NCBI RefSeq assembly: GCF_003994415.1 | Contig: NZ_CP034689.1 | Location: 4,712,001 to 4,776,000 of the forward strand | From: Achromobacter spanius | Lineage (GTDB): Bacteria > Pseudomonadota > Gammaproteobacteria > Burkholderiales > Burkholderiaceae_B | Reading direction: 5' to 3' | Length of the DNA: 64,000 nucleotides | Shown here: in pieces, positions 35,501 through 41,823 of the stretch | Position numbering within the stretch: position 1 is the stretch's first letter | Layout of the letters: every line of letters starts with the position of its first letter | Program-made: the position numbers and the translations under genes | The notes under the pieces: generated by a model | Seen by the model: only the letters and a program-made list of their open reading frames with translations | Database searches by the model: none | What the model was told of the DNA's origin: nothing

Positions 35501-38500
35501 GCCCGCCGTCGCGGTCCAGCCGCACCGGGCCTACACCATTCACATCCACGGTCGTGCTGGCGCCGGAGGCGTCCAACACCGCGCCGGGACGCACGATGAC
35601 ATACAGGTCGGATGCCGTTGCCGTCGCGCGATCATGGTTGATCTCGCCGCCCAGCACGATGACGCCGCCCGCGTCCGCCACGCCGTAGCGGCGGCCCTGC
35701 GCATCCACGCCCGTTTCCGAGCGGCCGGCCACGTTCAGCACGGCCTGCTCGCCGATCCAGATGGAGCGGTCGTGAGCCTCGCCTTGCACGACTTCCAGGG
35801 ACTCGGCCACATCCACGTCACCCACGCGCAGTTGGCGGATATCGATCTTGCCGCCCGCCGCCGTCAACGCGCCCAGCACGGTAATCTGCCCCGCCCCGCG
35901 CATCTGAATCGATTGCCCCGGGTCCACGTTCAATTGCGCGCCTTGCCCAACGATCAGCGCGGCGTCCACATTCGCGCCGGTCGCGGCAAGGTTGCGCCCG
36001 CTTTGCAGCGACAGGCTGGCGCCCTGGCGCTGCGTTACCGTTGCCGCGACCACGTCATGCTGATAGACCGGCGGCAGCCACGTTTGCAGCACCGATGAGG
36101 GGTCCGCGCCCGTCGGCAAACCGGCCGCGCCATCAATAGGGCGGTACACAGGCATCAACACATCGATACGCGCGCCGTCGGCCACCGTCAGGCCGTTGGC
36201 GCCCGTGAGCTCGTAGCGCGAATAGCCTTGCTGGAAGAACGGCGCGTCCAGCGTCAGCACGCGCTCGTCGGCGTCGCCAGGCGCGCGCCCCAGCACGATC
36301 TTGTCTCCCGTCACCGCCAGGGTGCCGCCGCCTTCCACGCCATAGCCGCGCAGCTCGGCGCCCAGGCTGAGTCGGCCGTCCTGCGTGCCGCCGGCCACCA
36401 GCTCCACGGTGGTATTGCCGCCCTTGCCGCCCGTCACGCGCCCGTTTTTGCGCAGCACCGCGCCCGAGCTCACGTCGATGACGCTGCCGGCGTCCAGCAG
36501 GATGTCGCCGCTGCTACGCAGCGCGACCGTGCCGCCGTTCAAGTAAGGCATGGCGCCAATCTGCTCGGGCGACATCGCCAGGTTGCTGAATTGCCCCCGG
36601 GTGTCCAGCCGCGCCCGCGCGCTCAGCGCCAGCGTGGGTTGGGCGCCGTCAGCCCCGGCTCCGGTGGCGGTATCGGCCATGCCCGTGGGCGTAGCCTGGT
36701 TCAGCACATTGCCCAGGCGGATGCTGCCCGCGCGTGCCGTCAGCGTGGCATCCACGGATACCTTGTCCGCGAACAAGGTGATGTCGCCCCCCGCCGCCAC
36801 GCCCAGATCGGACTGCACGGCGATGTCGTTGGCGGCGATCTTGATCGCGCCCAGGTTGAACGCATTCAAACGCGTGGTGTCCAGATGCAGGATGCCCGCC
36901 CGCGCTTCAGGCAACGCGGCGTCCAGGTCCAGCCCATCCGCAATGGCGTCCACCCGGTCAGACAACAGCACCTGTTGAACGGTGTTTTCAGAATGCCCCA
37001 GCGCGTACGACATCGAGCCGGTGGCCTTGTTGTAGTACGGCGTGTACGTGCCCACCACCAACTGCGCACCGCGCGCCGCCGCGCGTTGCGATTGCTGATA
37101 GCCGTCCAGCCCCGGCTGCGGCGCCGCGTTCTGGCGCTCGCCCTGATAGGTCTGGCCAATCAGGTCGCCTTCCAGCACCGCGCTCTTCGTGCCGACAAGC
37201 AGCCTGCCCGCGTCACGCCCCACCGTGTAGCCGGTTTCAAAACGTTCCTTCGGCGCAAGCAGGGGGTTGTAGAAATAGCGGGTCTGGCCCCAGCGTTCGG
37301 ACTTCGCCTCGTAGCCCTTGTACAAGCCCGTGTACGCCAGATCGCCGGGCGCGCGCGACACCTCATACAGCCGCCCGTCCGCACCGCGCAGCCAGGTCTG
37401 GCGGACCATGCCGTCCTGCACGTCCAGCGTGCCGCCCGACACGTTGATCTGCGACCCGGCGCGCGTAACCACTTCGCCGCCCGTGAACTCGACGTTGCCG
37501 CCCTGCGCCATCCATTCGTTGACGGCGTGGCCCTGGGTGCCCAGATAGCCGCTGACTTCCAGCAGGCCCCCTGCCGTGTACCAGCGGTCGGTGGCGTAGC
37601 CGTTGGTGCCTGCCGGTACAAAGACAAGTTCGCGCGCATCCACCCAGATGTCGCTGTTGTTCAGCTTGCCGCTGTCGCGGTTGACCGCCGCGTCGCGCTG
37701 CTCGTTGCCCTGTACGTTGATCTTGACGCTGTTGTTCTCCATGGCCACGGGCACCCCCACCGCGCCCGCCACGTCCAGCACCGCACCGTCACGCAGCAGG
37801 CTGCGCTGCGCGGCCTGCACGGCAATCTGGCCACCCGTCGCCAAGGTGATGGAGCCCGACGCAAAATCCACCGTGCCCGAACTGTTGATCTCCACGCGCG
37901 ACAGCTCGCGCCGGTCGCTACCGCCGGGCGCCCAGGCCGAATCCGACGCGGCGATGACCGGCGCCCGCAGGCCGTCGCGCTGGCTGTCCAGCGCCAGCGC
38001 GCCGCTGCGGTCCAGCAGAATGGCCGTTGTGCCCGCTTCCGCCAGGGTGATCTTGCCGCCCTCGCCCGTCGCGTTCAGGTGCACCGTGCCGCGCGTATCG
38101 ACCGAGGTGCTGGACAGCGCCACACCGCCCTGCACCACGTCGCCCCCCGTCAAGGTCACATCACCCAGCGAGGCCTGGATCAAACCCGTATTCACCACGC
38201 GGCCGGGCGTGCCGGTAACGCTGACTTCATTGCCCTTGGTGGTGGACGCGAGATTGCCCGACGTGCCCTGTCCACGCTTGATCACGAAATTGTCACCGGC
38301 GGCCAGCACAGCCTGGCCCGAGGGCGTGTCGATGGCGCCCGCGTTGGCGGTTTCCTTGCCCAGCAGCAGCACATAGCCGCCGCTGGTGGTGGACGTGGAG
38401 GGCGCGGCGGTCCGGATCATTGCGCCCGCTTGTACGTCGACCTTGCCCAGCGCATCCTGGAACGTCGGCTGCGTGCCGTTGTCCGCATACAAACCCTTGT

Positions 38501-39284
38501 CGCGGAATTGCGCGTCGGTGATCGTGGCGGCGGCGACCACCAGATTGCGCGCATTCACCTGGCTGGTGCCGGTGAAGATGACGCCGTTCTGGTTCACCAC
38601 CATCACGGTGCCGTCGGCCTTGATCGCGCCCTGGATCTGGCTGGGCTTGGCCGCTGCGCCCACCACCCGGTTCAGCACCGCGTCGTCCGCACCCTGCTTG
38701 AACTGCACCGTGGTGTTGCGCCCCACGTTGAAGGTGTCCCAGTTCAGGATCGCCCGCGACTGCGTCTGTTCAATGGTGACGATCTGGCGGCCGTTCTCGA
38801 CACTGGGCTTGGCAGCCTTGGCGCCTTCCCATTGGGCATTGGCGCCCGTGGCCGCCCACAGCCCGCCTTCGACCAGCCCGTCGGGCACGCCGCCACCGTT
38901 GGCGGCTGCCGCGGCCGCGCGCGCCGCCGCCTGCGCGGCCTGCTGCGCCGCGACGGCGGCAGCCGTGCGGTTCAGGTTGTCCAGCGACCGCTGCAACTGC
39001 TGGCGCGACTGCGCCTGTTGGCGCGCACTGCTGCCGATGCCGGCCAAGCTGCCGTCGGGCATGCGGCCCGTACGCTGCGCCGTCGATTGCACCGCGTTCT
39101 TGTCGGAGAACCAGCCCGGGCTGAACGCCCGTTGCTGCGCCTGCGCCGCCCCGCTGGCACTGCCCGCGATCAACAGCGCCGTCACGGCCTGCGACAGTGG
39201 CGTCGGACGCCAGTTCGGGCGCACGCGCGCCCGCACGGTCCCCATGTTTCGCTTGCCACCCAACCCCGACATCCGTGCCTGCAT
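26580..39284 (-). CDS. Giant two-partner-secretion exoprotein (filamentous-hemagglutinin family, DUF3739 type)
   Basis: About 4234 residues, exported by the FhaC-type partner. Start ATG 39284 has AAGGG nine bases upstream; an ATG at 39293 and a TTG at 39305 are alternatives. An extended signal peptide (PLSQAVTALLIAGSASGAAQA) is followed by a Gln/Ala-rich stretch of about 90 residues. The TPS domain comes next (NWDTFNVGRNTTVQF; VVNQNGVIFTGTSQVNARNL). Thousands of residues of beta-helix repeat (GGxVxLxAxGxIxV pattern) follow. The C-terminal DUF3739-like region starts near TYEAELLLWMTQRYGF. Only six Cys occur, as three close pairs. It is a probable surface or released adhesin of PdtA type. A FecI/FecR/STN cassette lies upstream. 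Confidence 0.93.
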   Translation of the reverse strand: MQARMSGLGGKRNMGTVRARVRPNWRPTPLSQAVTALLIAGSASGAAQAQQRAFSPGWFSDKNAVQSTAQRTGRMPDGSLAGIGSSARQQAQSRQQLQRSLDNLNRTAAAVAAQQAAQAAARAAAAAANGGGVPDGLVEGGLWAATGANAQWEGAKAAKPSVENGRQIVTIEQTQSRAILNWDTFNVGRNTTVQFKQGADDAVLNRVVGAAAKPSQIQGAIKADGTVMVVNQNGVIFTGTSQVNARNLVVAAATITDAQFRDKGLYADNGTQPTFQDALGKVDVQAGAMIRTAAPSTSTTSGGYVLLLGKETANAGAIDTPSGQAVLAAGDNFVIKRGQGTSGNLASTTKGNEVSVTGTPGRVVNTGLIQASLGDVTLTGGDVVQGGVALSSTSVDTRGTVHLNATGEGGKITLAEAGTTAILLDRSGALALDSQRDGLRAPVIAASDSAWAPGGSDRRELSRVEINSSGTVDFASGSITLATGGQIAVQAAQRSLLRDGAVLDVAGAVGVPVAMENNSVKINVQGNEQRDAAVNRDSGKLNNSDIWVDARELVFVPAGTNGYATDRWYTAGGLLEVSGYLGTQGHAVNEWMAQGGNVEFTGGEVVTRAGSQINVSGGTLDVQDGMVRQTWLRGADGRLYEVSRAPGDLAYTGLYKGYEAKSERWGQTRYFYNPLLAPKERFETGYTVGRDAGRLLVGTKSAVLEGDLIGQTYQGERQNAAPQPGLDGYQQSQRAAARGAQLVVGTYTPYYNKATGSMSYALGHSENTVQQVLLSDRVDAIADGLDLDAALPEARAGILHLDTTRLNAFNLGAIKIAANDIAVQSDLGVAAGGDITLFADKVSVDATLTARAGSIRLGNVLNQATPTGMADTATGAGADGAQPTLALSARARLDTRGQFSNLAMSPEQIGAMPYLNGGTVALRSSGDILLDAGSVIDVSSGAVLRKNGRVTGGKGGNTTVELVAGGTQDGRLSLGAELRGYGVEGGGTLAVTGDKIVLGRAPGDADERVLTLDAPFFQQGYSRYELTGANGLTVADGARIDVLMPVYRPIDGAAGLPTGADPSSVLQTWLPPVYQHDVVAATVTQRQGASLSLQSGRNLAATGANVDAALIVGQGAQLNVDPGQSIQMRGAGQITVLGALTAAGGKIDIRQLRVGDVDVAESLEVVQGEAHDRSIWIGEQAVLNVAGRSETGVDAQGRRYGVADAGGVIVLGGEINHDRATATASDLYVIVRPGAVLDASGASTTVDVNGVGPVRLDRDGGRISLSSYNGLHLDGTFIARAGGASAAGGTLDIALETPLYRTWGEGVAGEAVQVPREMVLASGAGTPLATGLTPGEADDGLRYGQARLDPSRLLAGGGFDHLGLLSNGLMSFDGDVNVAVGQSLRLYAGAFSLAPQGDALAGMQTHAPAQVNLAASYVRLSGPGEYAASNGMIRPRVLFGDAQDVGEGTFTVRAGRLLEVGNSLSFGTQGTINRSVGGVLSVVRSGFDRVTLDSAGDLRFLAHNDNEPRTRLWTRGDLDLIAAQIYPGTGVEAEVLVGFTRRPNGTQVFDPDRTLRIARHEGTTSALPAMPYSAFGSLRLAAATVEQGGVLRAPLGAITLGDLSEQIGTQRLSLLPGSVTSVSGAGLVMPYGGTTDGVSYKFNGADVSLVGVGGALGLDGAATLRTGITLGFRDVDAQPGSVLDLSGGGELTGAGFVSGRGGSTDARYAPLVRMNPEGGFTLPGLAGNPVYAIVPGAQPVVAPVGGEAGASTPGVGQQITLGAGVPGLPAGTYTLMPSTYALLPGAFRVEINGGASAGAALAPMQMRNQSWAASGTLSTAGTNVVNSLASAVILTPGKVLRTLSQYNEMSYASFVAADAVTRGVPRAMLPADARTLRLAIHPGSTDGQALSVEGLANFTAAKGGFGGAVALNGGSSTVEILAAGQTPTAGFAGTSVQADALNALGASRLVVGALPVVWYGSGGRFYTFQASANQVVLRAGAQLTGPEVLISSRTIELEAGAGISTLGAGAPSVDSTSGYAFQPGASSLLAVSNGRLDVLAPDALGAGAIRIGTCAAQPCQGVTRLYSEGTIAAATNGVFDLGEQVRYGTRNLALAVGAVNVGTTEALTQAAARGVLPNGLTLNQDILGRLLRGDTSMGAPALETLTLTARDALNFYGTVALDTRDPLTGKYSLATLALGTPAIYGYGDAGDEASIRTQNLVWNGATQAPGAVAAGGAGTGHGTLRIDAERIEFGYGQGAQPTGLDDNARLALGFSSVNLNASDRITANHRGSLSVYESQGAFDSATGRYAYVGGNLNLNTPLLTGGAGSVNRMTAGGNVRVMGASGASGVQAAAVQDLGAEISLVGANVRVDGSIVLPSGKLTLEGRDSVLLTSASQLDVSGRAIAFNDVLRYSWGGDVVLASSQGSIRQEGGALIDLSAQQNNAGSLRADAIAASAGVVDLQGRILGTSSGVYDAGGTAVPYRAGSIDISAQHLGAPGALNANFNTLNQRLNDGGVTGARSFQIKQGSLTLGDTLRANDINLSIDGGSLTVAGLVDASGERVGRIRLAARDGLTLASNAVLDAHGTVLRVDSYGKIIDAPNRAVVQLNSGRGVLTLASGARIDVRHGTAATTGTGTGQHDGVARGTLDLFAPRIDAAGNAANNGSGVAGSAATYGDIAIEARGPVTIDGAKAISLIATQRYDDAREGVAADRTSGREYQIIDQAYLETLHGDSTTFIGRARANGYLLNTKLAGLNNATYRDVFHLRPGVEIVSKTGDGDLVVQGDLDLSRYRYASLNPHSAMTSVYGSGEAGALTLRAKGNLDVYGSINDGFAPPSATPDDENGWILTPGAQAFGGDVVLPRGGVELAEGTEFPGGKTLNYALPLQATTLAAGTRLPVEAALNQELTLAAGVVLSGDVRDASGQLLYAAGSILEQAVSLPVGTRLGAGTMLTAGTALQSFTWPANVALPNLYTTQGYERNVLLMAGTITLKQGALIPSQTKLVFPEGVDYVELRPGTAADQRRNWAVAQMLPAGSQSWSMQLVAGADLDAADPLRVVRGPDAGKLTLADTHYNASLVKGASLVWGPDAGPSGFEPGTPVPEDLLWLCDAIEGLCMPPPRFVWGPDNWFGYPVGTPVSEAEIDLCSLSAEQCIENKSSTSVVTHTQNFSVLRTGTGDLDLAAGGDFSLMSAYGVYTAGTQPANVDAAYQLPRGRYETTVLGDAHSTTYEPFVSAGAGYQAWYPEAGGNLSLYTGGALRGDVWGKTTGGNFDSRVIDPSVGIGNWLWRQGTGSANGGDTPTAWWINFGSYTRAPSAFKDNTPLLVGFTGFGALGGGNVSLRVDGDAGNIESRGSINNPRSQGLIVAVGSTGRVAADGGMTLTGGGDIDIRVGGGLNPTQSARGLVSSAVGPTPYYGEPALDLQGALINLRGHAQLAGGAVGGLDLQYGNEAREQDVKESRGYDPYVSTMASATGGLVLIPGDAVIRLDTRGDLVVGGASDPGRVALPNSTPYRMPDGTMRTGGGYSWFSMWTENTAIELSSAGGNLTPSRQTSHSAQGLAVQPGRNTSPSDGRYLYPSILRATAYDGSIYAGVSAGYLNNEASGLPYSLTLAPGARGQLEILAGDSIYAGGYAINRSGADPASVANVLAPAFAGYLSEANSNVALSNQGANGLAGDRYTHFPLFYFNALTASTAGSNTVTRFYARDGDIVGLRTGEALSIVQGPNLGQTWYEASGPVWMLAGRDIVASGTNTGTSTDVPSTNGMNFGASGTSVTSTGNLFLHRDALDVSRVSAGRDILYSSFQVAGPGALEVSAGRHVLMADKASITSLGAVMPGDHRPGASIAVQAGVGAKGPDYAAFLARYLDPAQAADPSRPLLDQGLAFKTYEAELLLWMTQRYGFAGSTDDARAAFAALPAEQQRIFARQVYFAELRSGGREYNDLASPRNGSYLRGRQAIAALFPETAPGAYEGDITLYGAAGIRSTFGGDIQLMTPGGQQVFGVEGVAPPATAGIITQGEGNIQLYAQGSILLGQSRVMTTFGGGITAWSAQGDINAGRGSKTTVLYTPPKRVYDAVGNVTLSPNAPSTGAGIATLAPLPEVPAGDVDLYAPLGTIDAGEAGIRVSGNVNIAALQVVNAANIQAQGDSAGVPVTAGVNTGALSSASAAASSAVNAAQDSAQRAQAEARQNQPSVINVQILGYGDEPVAGAAPVVPSAGAAAGTPKYDAASAVQVLGAGALDVGETASLTAEERRKLML
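29889..30097 (-). repeat. Tandem cysteine-pair repeat inside the exoprotein
   Basis: Two adjacent units each read VWGPD, about ten residues, GTPV, a short acidic stretch, then C-x6-C (LCDAIEGLC and LCSLSAEQC). They are the only places besides CAAQPC (33108-33125) where cysteine occurs in the protein. Units differ in sequence, so the duplication is old. Confidence 0.75.
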
Positions 39285-39351
39285 GATCGCCATCCCTTGT
39301 TTCAATCGCGCGTGTTCGTCACCTAGAACAAGACAGACGGATTGAAAAATG

Positions 39352-39379
39352 CAGACCAGAACCCTGTCATAAATATTTC
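39352..39379 (-). promoter_or_regulatory. Weak candidate ECF-type promoter for the exoprotein gene
   Basis: On the minus strand GAAATA (39379-39374) and GGTCTG (39357-39352) are 16 bases apart, about 70 bases before the start codon. This is loosely like iron-starvation-sigma promoters. The exoprotein gene directly follows the FecI/FecR-like genes, so such a promoter is expected somewhere here. The motif match is weak. Confidence 0.2.
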
Positions 39380-39381
39380 AT
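39364..39381 (+). promoter_or_regulatory. Pho-box-like site before the exoprotein gene
   Basis: CTGTCAT-AAAT-ATTTCAT: the first half matches the PhoB half-site CTGTCAT fully and the second matches at five of seven positions, with the standard four-base spacer. It lies in the 119-base gap before the exoprotein gene, but points away from it. Activating Pho boxes normally point towards the gene. Confidence 0.4.
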
Positions 39382-39403
39382 CGAGCGACGAGTCGCCCCG
39401 TGC

Positions 39404-40374
39404 TTATGACAACAGGACGACGCCGGCGGGTAGGTGTGTCACACGCGCGCCATAGGCATCGCGGATCAAGCGTTCGGCATCGGCCACCTGCGCCAACGAG
39501 AAGCGGGCTTGAACCAGACGCTGGCCCAGTTGCTCATTCATCAGCACCAGGCGGCCGCGCCGGTAGCGGTTCAATTCTTCGACCACCTGCGCCAGCGGCT
39601 GCTGGTTGAACACCAGCCATCCCTGACGCCACGCGGTCACCACGGCGGGGTCCACCTGCACGGGGGCATCACCCGCGTATCGTCATAGCGCAACTCACGA
39701 TTGGCCACCACGTCGAACACGCCTTGCGCGTGCACCAGGCGCAGCGATCCCGACAGGCAGCAAAGGCGCGCCTGACCGTCGATGTAGCGCAGGTTGAAGC
39801 TGGCGTCCCGCGCGGTGATCCGGCCCTTGCCAGCCACCACGACGGCGGCCGTTGCACCGCTGCGGATTTCCGCTTCGCCATCGGCCAATTCAATAATCGG
39901 GCCACCGGCATCGTGATCGACGTTGATGCGCGTCAACGTGTTCATGTCCACGTCCAGCGCACTGCCTAGTGACACCCGGCGTTGTTCGCCCGCCGCCGTG
40001 CGGTAGTCCGCCCCCAAGGTATCCACGCCCGGCCACAGGCCCAGCGGCGGCTTAAATGCCAGATAGGCCGCCGACGCGGCCAGCGCGCCGCCCAGGAATG
40101 CACGACGACCCGTGAAGACCGGCTTGCGCGCACGGCTGCGCGCACCCTCGGCGACCACTTCCTGGACGGCCGGCCCCAGGCCTTCCCACAACTGCTTTTG
40201 CTGGGCAAAGGCCGCTTGGTGTCGGCTGTCGGCGCGTAGCCACTCGCGAAACGCCTGCGCGTCGTGCTCGGTGGCGCGGCCCGAGGTCAGCGCCAACAGC
40301 CAGTCCCGCGCCTCGCGGGTGGCGGCGTCTTCTTTGTTCTTGTTTCTTCCGGGCATGCTCATCGTCAGCGCCAT
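39404..40374 (-). pseudogene. FecR-like anti-sigma factor, frameshifted
   Basis: Anti-sigma regulator for the adjacent ECF factor. The cytoplasmic N-terminal DUF4880 domain (ATREARDWLLALTSG, FREWLRADSRHQAAF) is followed by a membrane/Tat-like segment (RRAFLGGALAASAAYLAF) and the FecR domain (ADYRTAAGEQRRVSLGSALDVDMNT, GSLRLVHAQGVFDVVANREL). After RYDDTRVMP the frame fails at a run of five C (39662-39666, GGGGG on the plus strand). One more C would continue into VQVDPAVVTAWRQGWLVFNQ and the usual FecR C-terminus, giving 323 residues, the family length. It starts at ATG 40374, overlapping the sigma gene by 10 bases. Confidence 0.85.
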
Positions 40375-40940
40375 GGTTCTTCGTCCCGGCACGCGGCACG
40401 GGGGACCGGGGCCGACCCGCCCTTTCCGCTCCCTGCCACGAGCAGTTCGCGCGCGCAATGTTCCAGCGCGCGTTTGAGTTCTTTGGATACGATGCGTTCC
40501 GACACGCCGTAGCGTCGGGCAATCTCGGCATGCGGCAACTCGTGCACGCGCGCGGCCAGCACCATCTGCTGCGTGCGCTCGGGCAACTGGCGCAGCGCGC
40601 GCTGGAATGCGTCGATCTGATCGCGGCCCTGCGCAATGCGCGCCGGGTCCGCGGCCTCGTCCGCCAGGTGGATCAGTTCGCTGATCTCAACCCCGGTCAG
40701 CAGCCGGGAGTCGCGCCGCCGCTGATCTTCCGCGATATTCAGCGCCACGCGAAACAGGTAGGCGGCAGGCTGCTGGATAGACGAACTGGCTGGCAGGTCA
40801 TTGACCTTCAAGAACGCTTCCTGCATCGCGTCATGTGCCAGGTCATCCGAGCCCAAGCGGCGCTTGAGCTGATTGCGAAAGTCGTTGTAGCGCTCCAGAA
40901 ACAAGGCCCGCAACGGGTTTTCCGGCTTGTTATCCCGCAC
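40365..40940 (-). CDS. FecI-like ECF sigma factor
   Basis: 191 residues. Region 2 (LFLERYNDFRNQLKRRLGS, DLAHDAMQEAFLKV, AAYLFRVALNIAEDQRRR) and region 4 (LRQLPERTQQMVLAARVHEL, IARRYGVSERIVSKELKRAL) are present, with the FecI-type order. A Cys/Arg-rich tail is unimportant-looking. The gene overlaps the STN gene upstream by 11 bases and the FecR-like gene downstream, so the three are translated together. It should direct RNA polymerase to the exoprotein and/or its own cassette when the STN protein signals through FecR. Confidence 0.93.
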   Translation of the reverse strand: MRDNKPENPLRALFLERYNDFRNQLKRRLGSDDLAHDAMQEAFLKVNDLPASSSIQQPAAYLFRVALNIAEDQRRRDSRLLTGVEISELIHLADEAADPARIAQGRDQIDAFQRALRQLPERTQQMVLAARVHELPHAEIARRYGVSERIVSKELKRALEHCARELLVAGSGKGGSAPVPRAACRDEEPWR

Positions 40941-41601
40941 TGCCGCCCCCCCGCTCCGTGTCGCATTCCGCCGCGCTGCGCGGCAGCAACAACACCGTCA
41001 GGGGTTGCGGCGTGCCCGCCGGCAAAGGGCCGATCACCGCGCCACGCAGCGCCGCTTCCAGCCGACCATCCAGGCTGGCCTGACCGGTGCTTGACACCCA
41101 CGCCACGCGGCTGATGCGCCAGGCTTTGTCGAACCACAATTGCGCCAACGCGCGATAGCTGCCCGGCTGCGTGCCGGCCGCCTTGCACAAGGCGCGTTTC
41201 AGCGCGGTTTGCACCACGGCGGCGTAGGGCGTGTCGCGCAAGCGCCGGCCCGTGCTGGACGCGGCCTCATCCGCCTTGGAGACCAGCGTGAACGACCGCG
41301 CGCTGGCATAGCGAATGGACAAGGGCGAACCGGCCAGCAGCTTGCGCAACGCCTCGCTGGGTGTGTAGACGCCCACCACCGCCGGGGCCTGCCGGCCGGC
41401 GGTCAACGTGCTGTCCACCAACACCGTCAGGCCGCTTGCCAGGCTGTATTCAACAAGCGCCTGCGCAAGCGGCTGCGCCGCAATCTCGAATCGAATGGAT
41501 GAGGTGGGCGGCGCGGCATGGCCTGCCTGCGCCAGCGCCAACAGGCCGCAGGCCAGACAGGCGCGCAGCACTCCGCCGCGCCCCTTGAAGGCGCCGCTCA
41601 T
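40930..41601 (-). CDS. STN-domain signalling protein with TonB-C-like tail (VreA-like)
   Basis: 223 residues, exported (signal ends near AQAGHA). Residues about 35-105 form a secretin/TonB short N-terminal (STN) domain: IRFEIAAQPLAQALVEYSLA, TVLVDSTLTAGRQAPAV, YTPSEALRKLLAGSPLSIRY. Residues about 120-210 resemble a TonB C-terminal fold (YAAVVQTALKRALCKAAG, then ISRVAWVSSTGQASLDGRLE). There is no outer-membrane barrel, unlike FecA-type receptors. P. aeruginosa VreA has a comparable barrel-less design, to my memory. It is the first gene of the sigma/anti-sigma cassette. Confidence 0.85.
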   Translation of the reverse strand: MSGAFKGRGGVLRACLACGLLALAQAGHAAPPTSSIRFEIAAQPLAQALVEYSLASGLTVLVDSTLTAGRQAPAVVGVYTPSEALRKLLAGSPLSIRYASARSFTLVSKADEAASSTGRRLRDTPYAAVVQTALKRALCKAAGTQPGSYRALAQLWFDKAWRISRVAWVSSTGQASLDGRLEAALRGAVIGPLPAGTPQPLTVLLLPRSAAECDTERGGGSAG

Positions 41602-41679
41602 AAACGTGACCGCAAAGGGAAGGTGCCTGACATGGCCGCAACAGAGGACACCGGAATGTCCGCCCTGACAAAAGCCGCC

Positions 41680-41713
41680 ATGCTAGAGGCGCTGAATGAC
41701 GCATTCGTGACAC
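41680..41713 (-). promoter_or_regulatory. Candidate PhoB-dependent promoter of the STN-sigma-anti-sigma cassette
   Basis: On the minus strand GTGTCAC-GAAT-GCGTCAT (41713-41696) has the Pho-box layout: two 7-base half-sites in direct repeat, four-base spacer, each matching CTGTCAT at five of seven. Exactly ten bases downstream is TAGCAT (41685-41680), a plausible -10. The orientation is correct and the STN start codon is about 80 bases further. Box then -10 without a -35 is how PhoB promoters are built. Confidence 0.45.
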
Positions 41714-41823
41714 AACATGCGCGTCAGCCGCGCCGTCGCCACGCAACGGTCACCTGCGCGCCTGTTGCCGTCCCTATACTTCCTGGGTTGCTCCGGCCGG
41801 CGGGGCGTCTTCAAGGAGCGCGC

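Noticed and set aside
36228..39326. A 1032-codon open frame on the plus strand
   Set aside because: Same reason: a shadow of the exoprotein gene with no start signal and no recognisable domain.
39404..39661. A separate small protein of 85 residues after the FecR-like gene
   Set aside because: Its sequence is the normal C-terminus of FecR, joined by adding one C, so it is the second half of a frameshifted gene.
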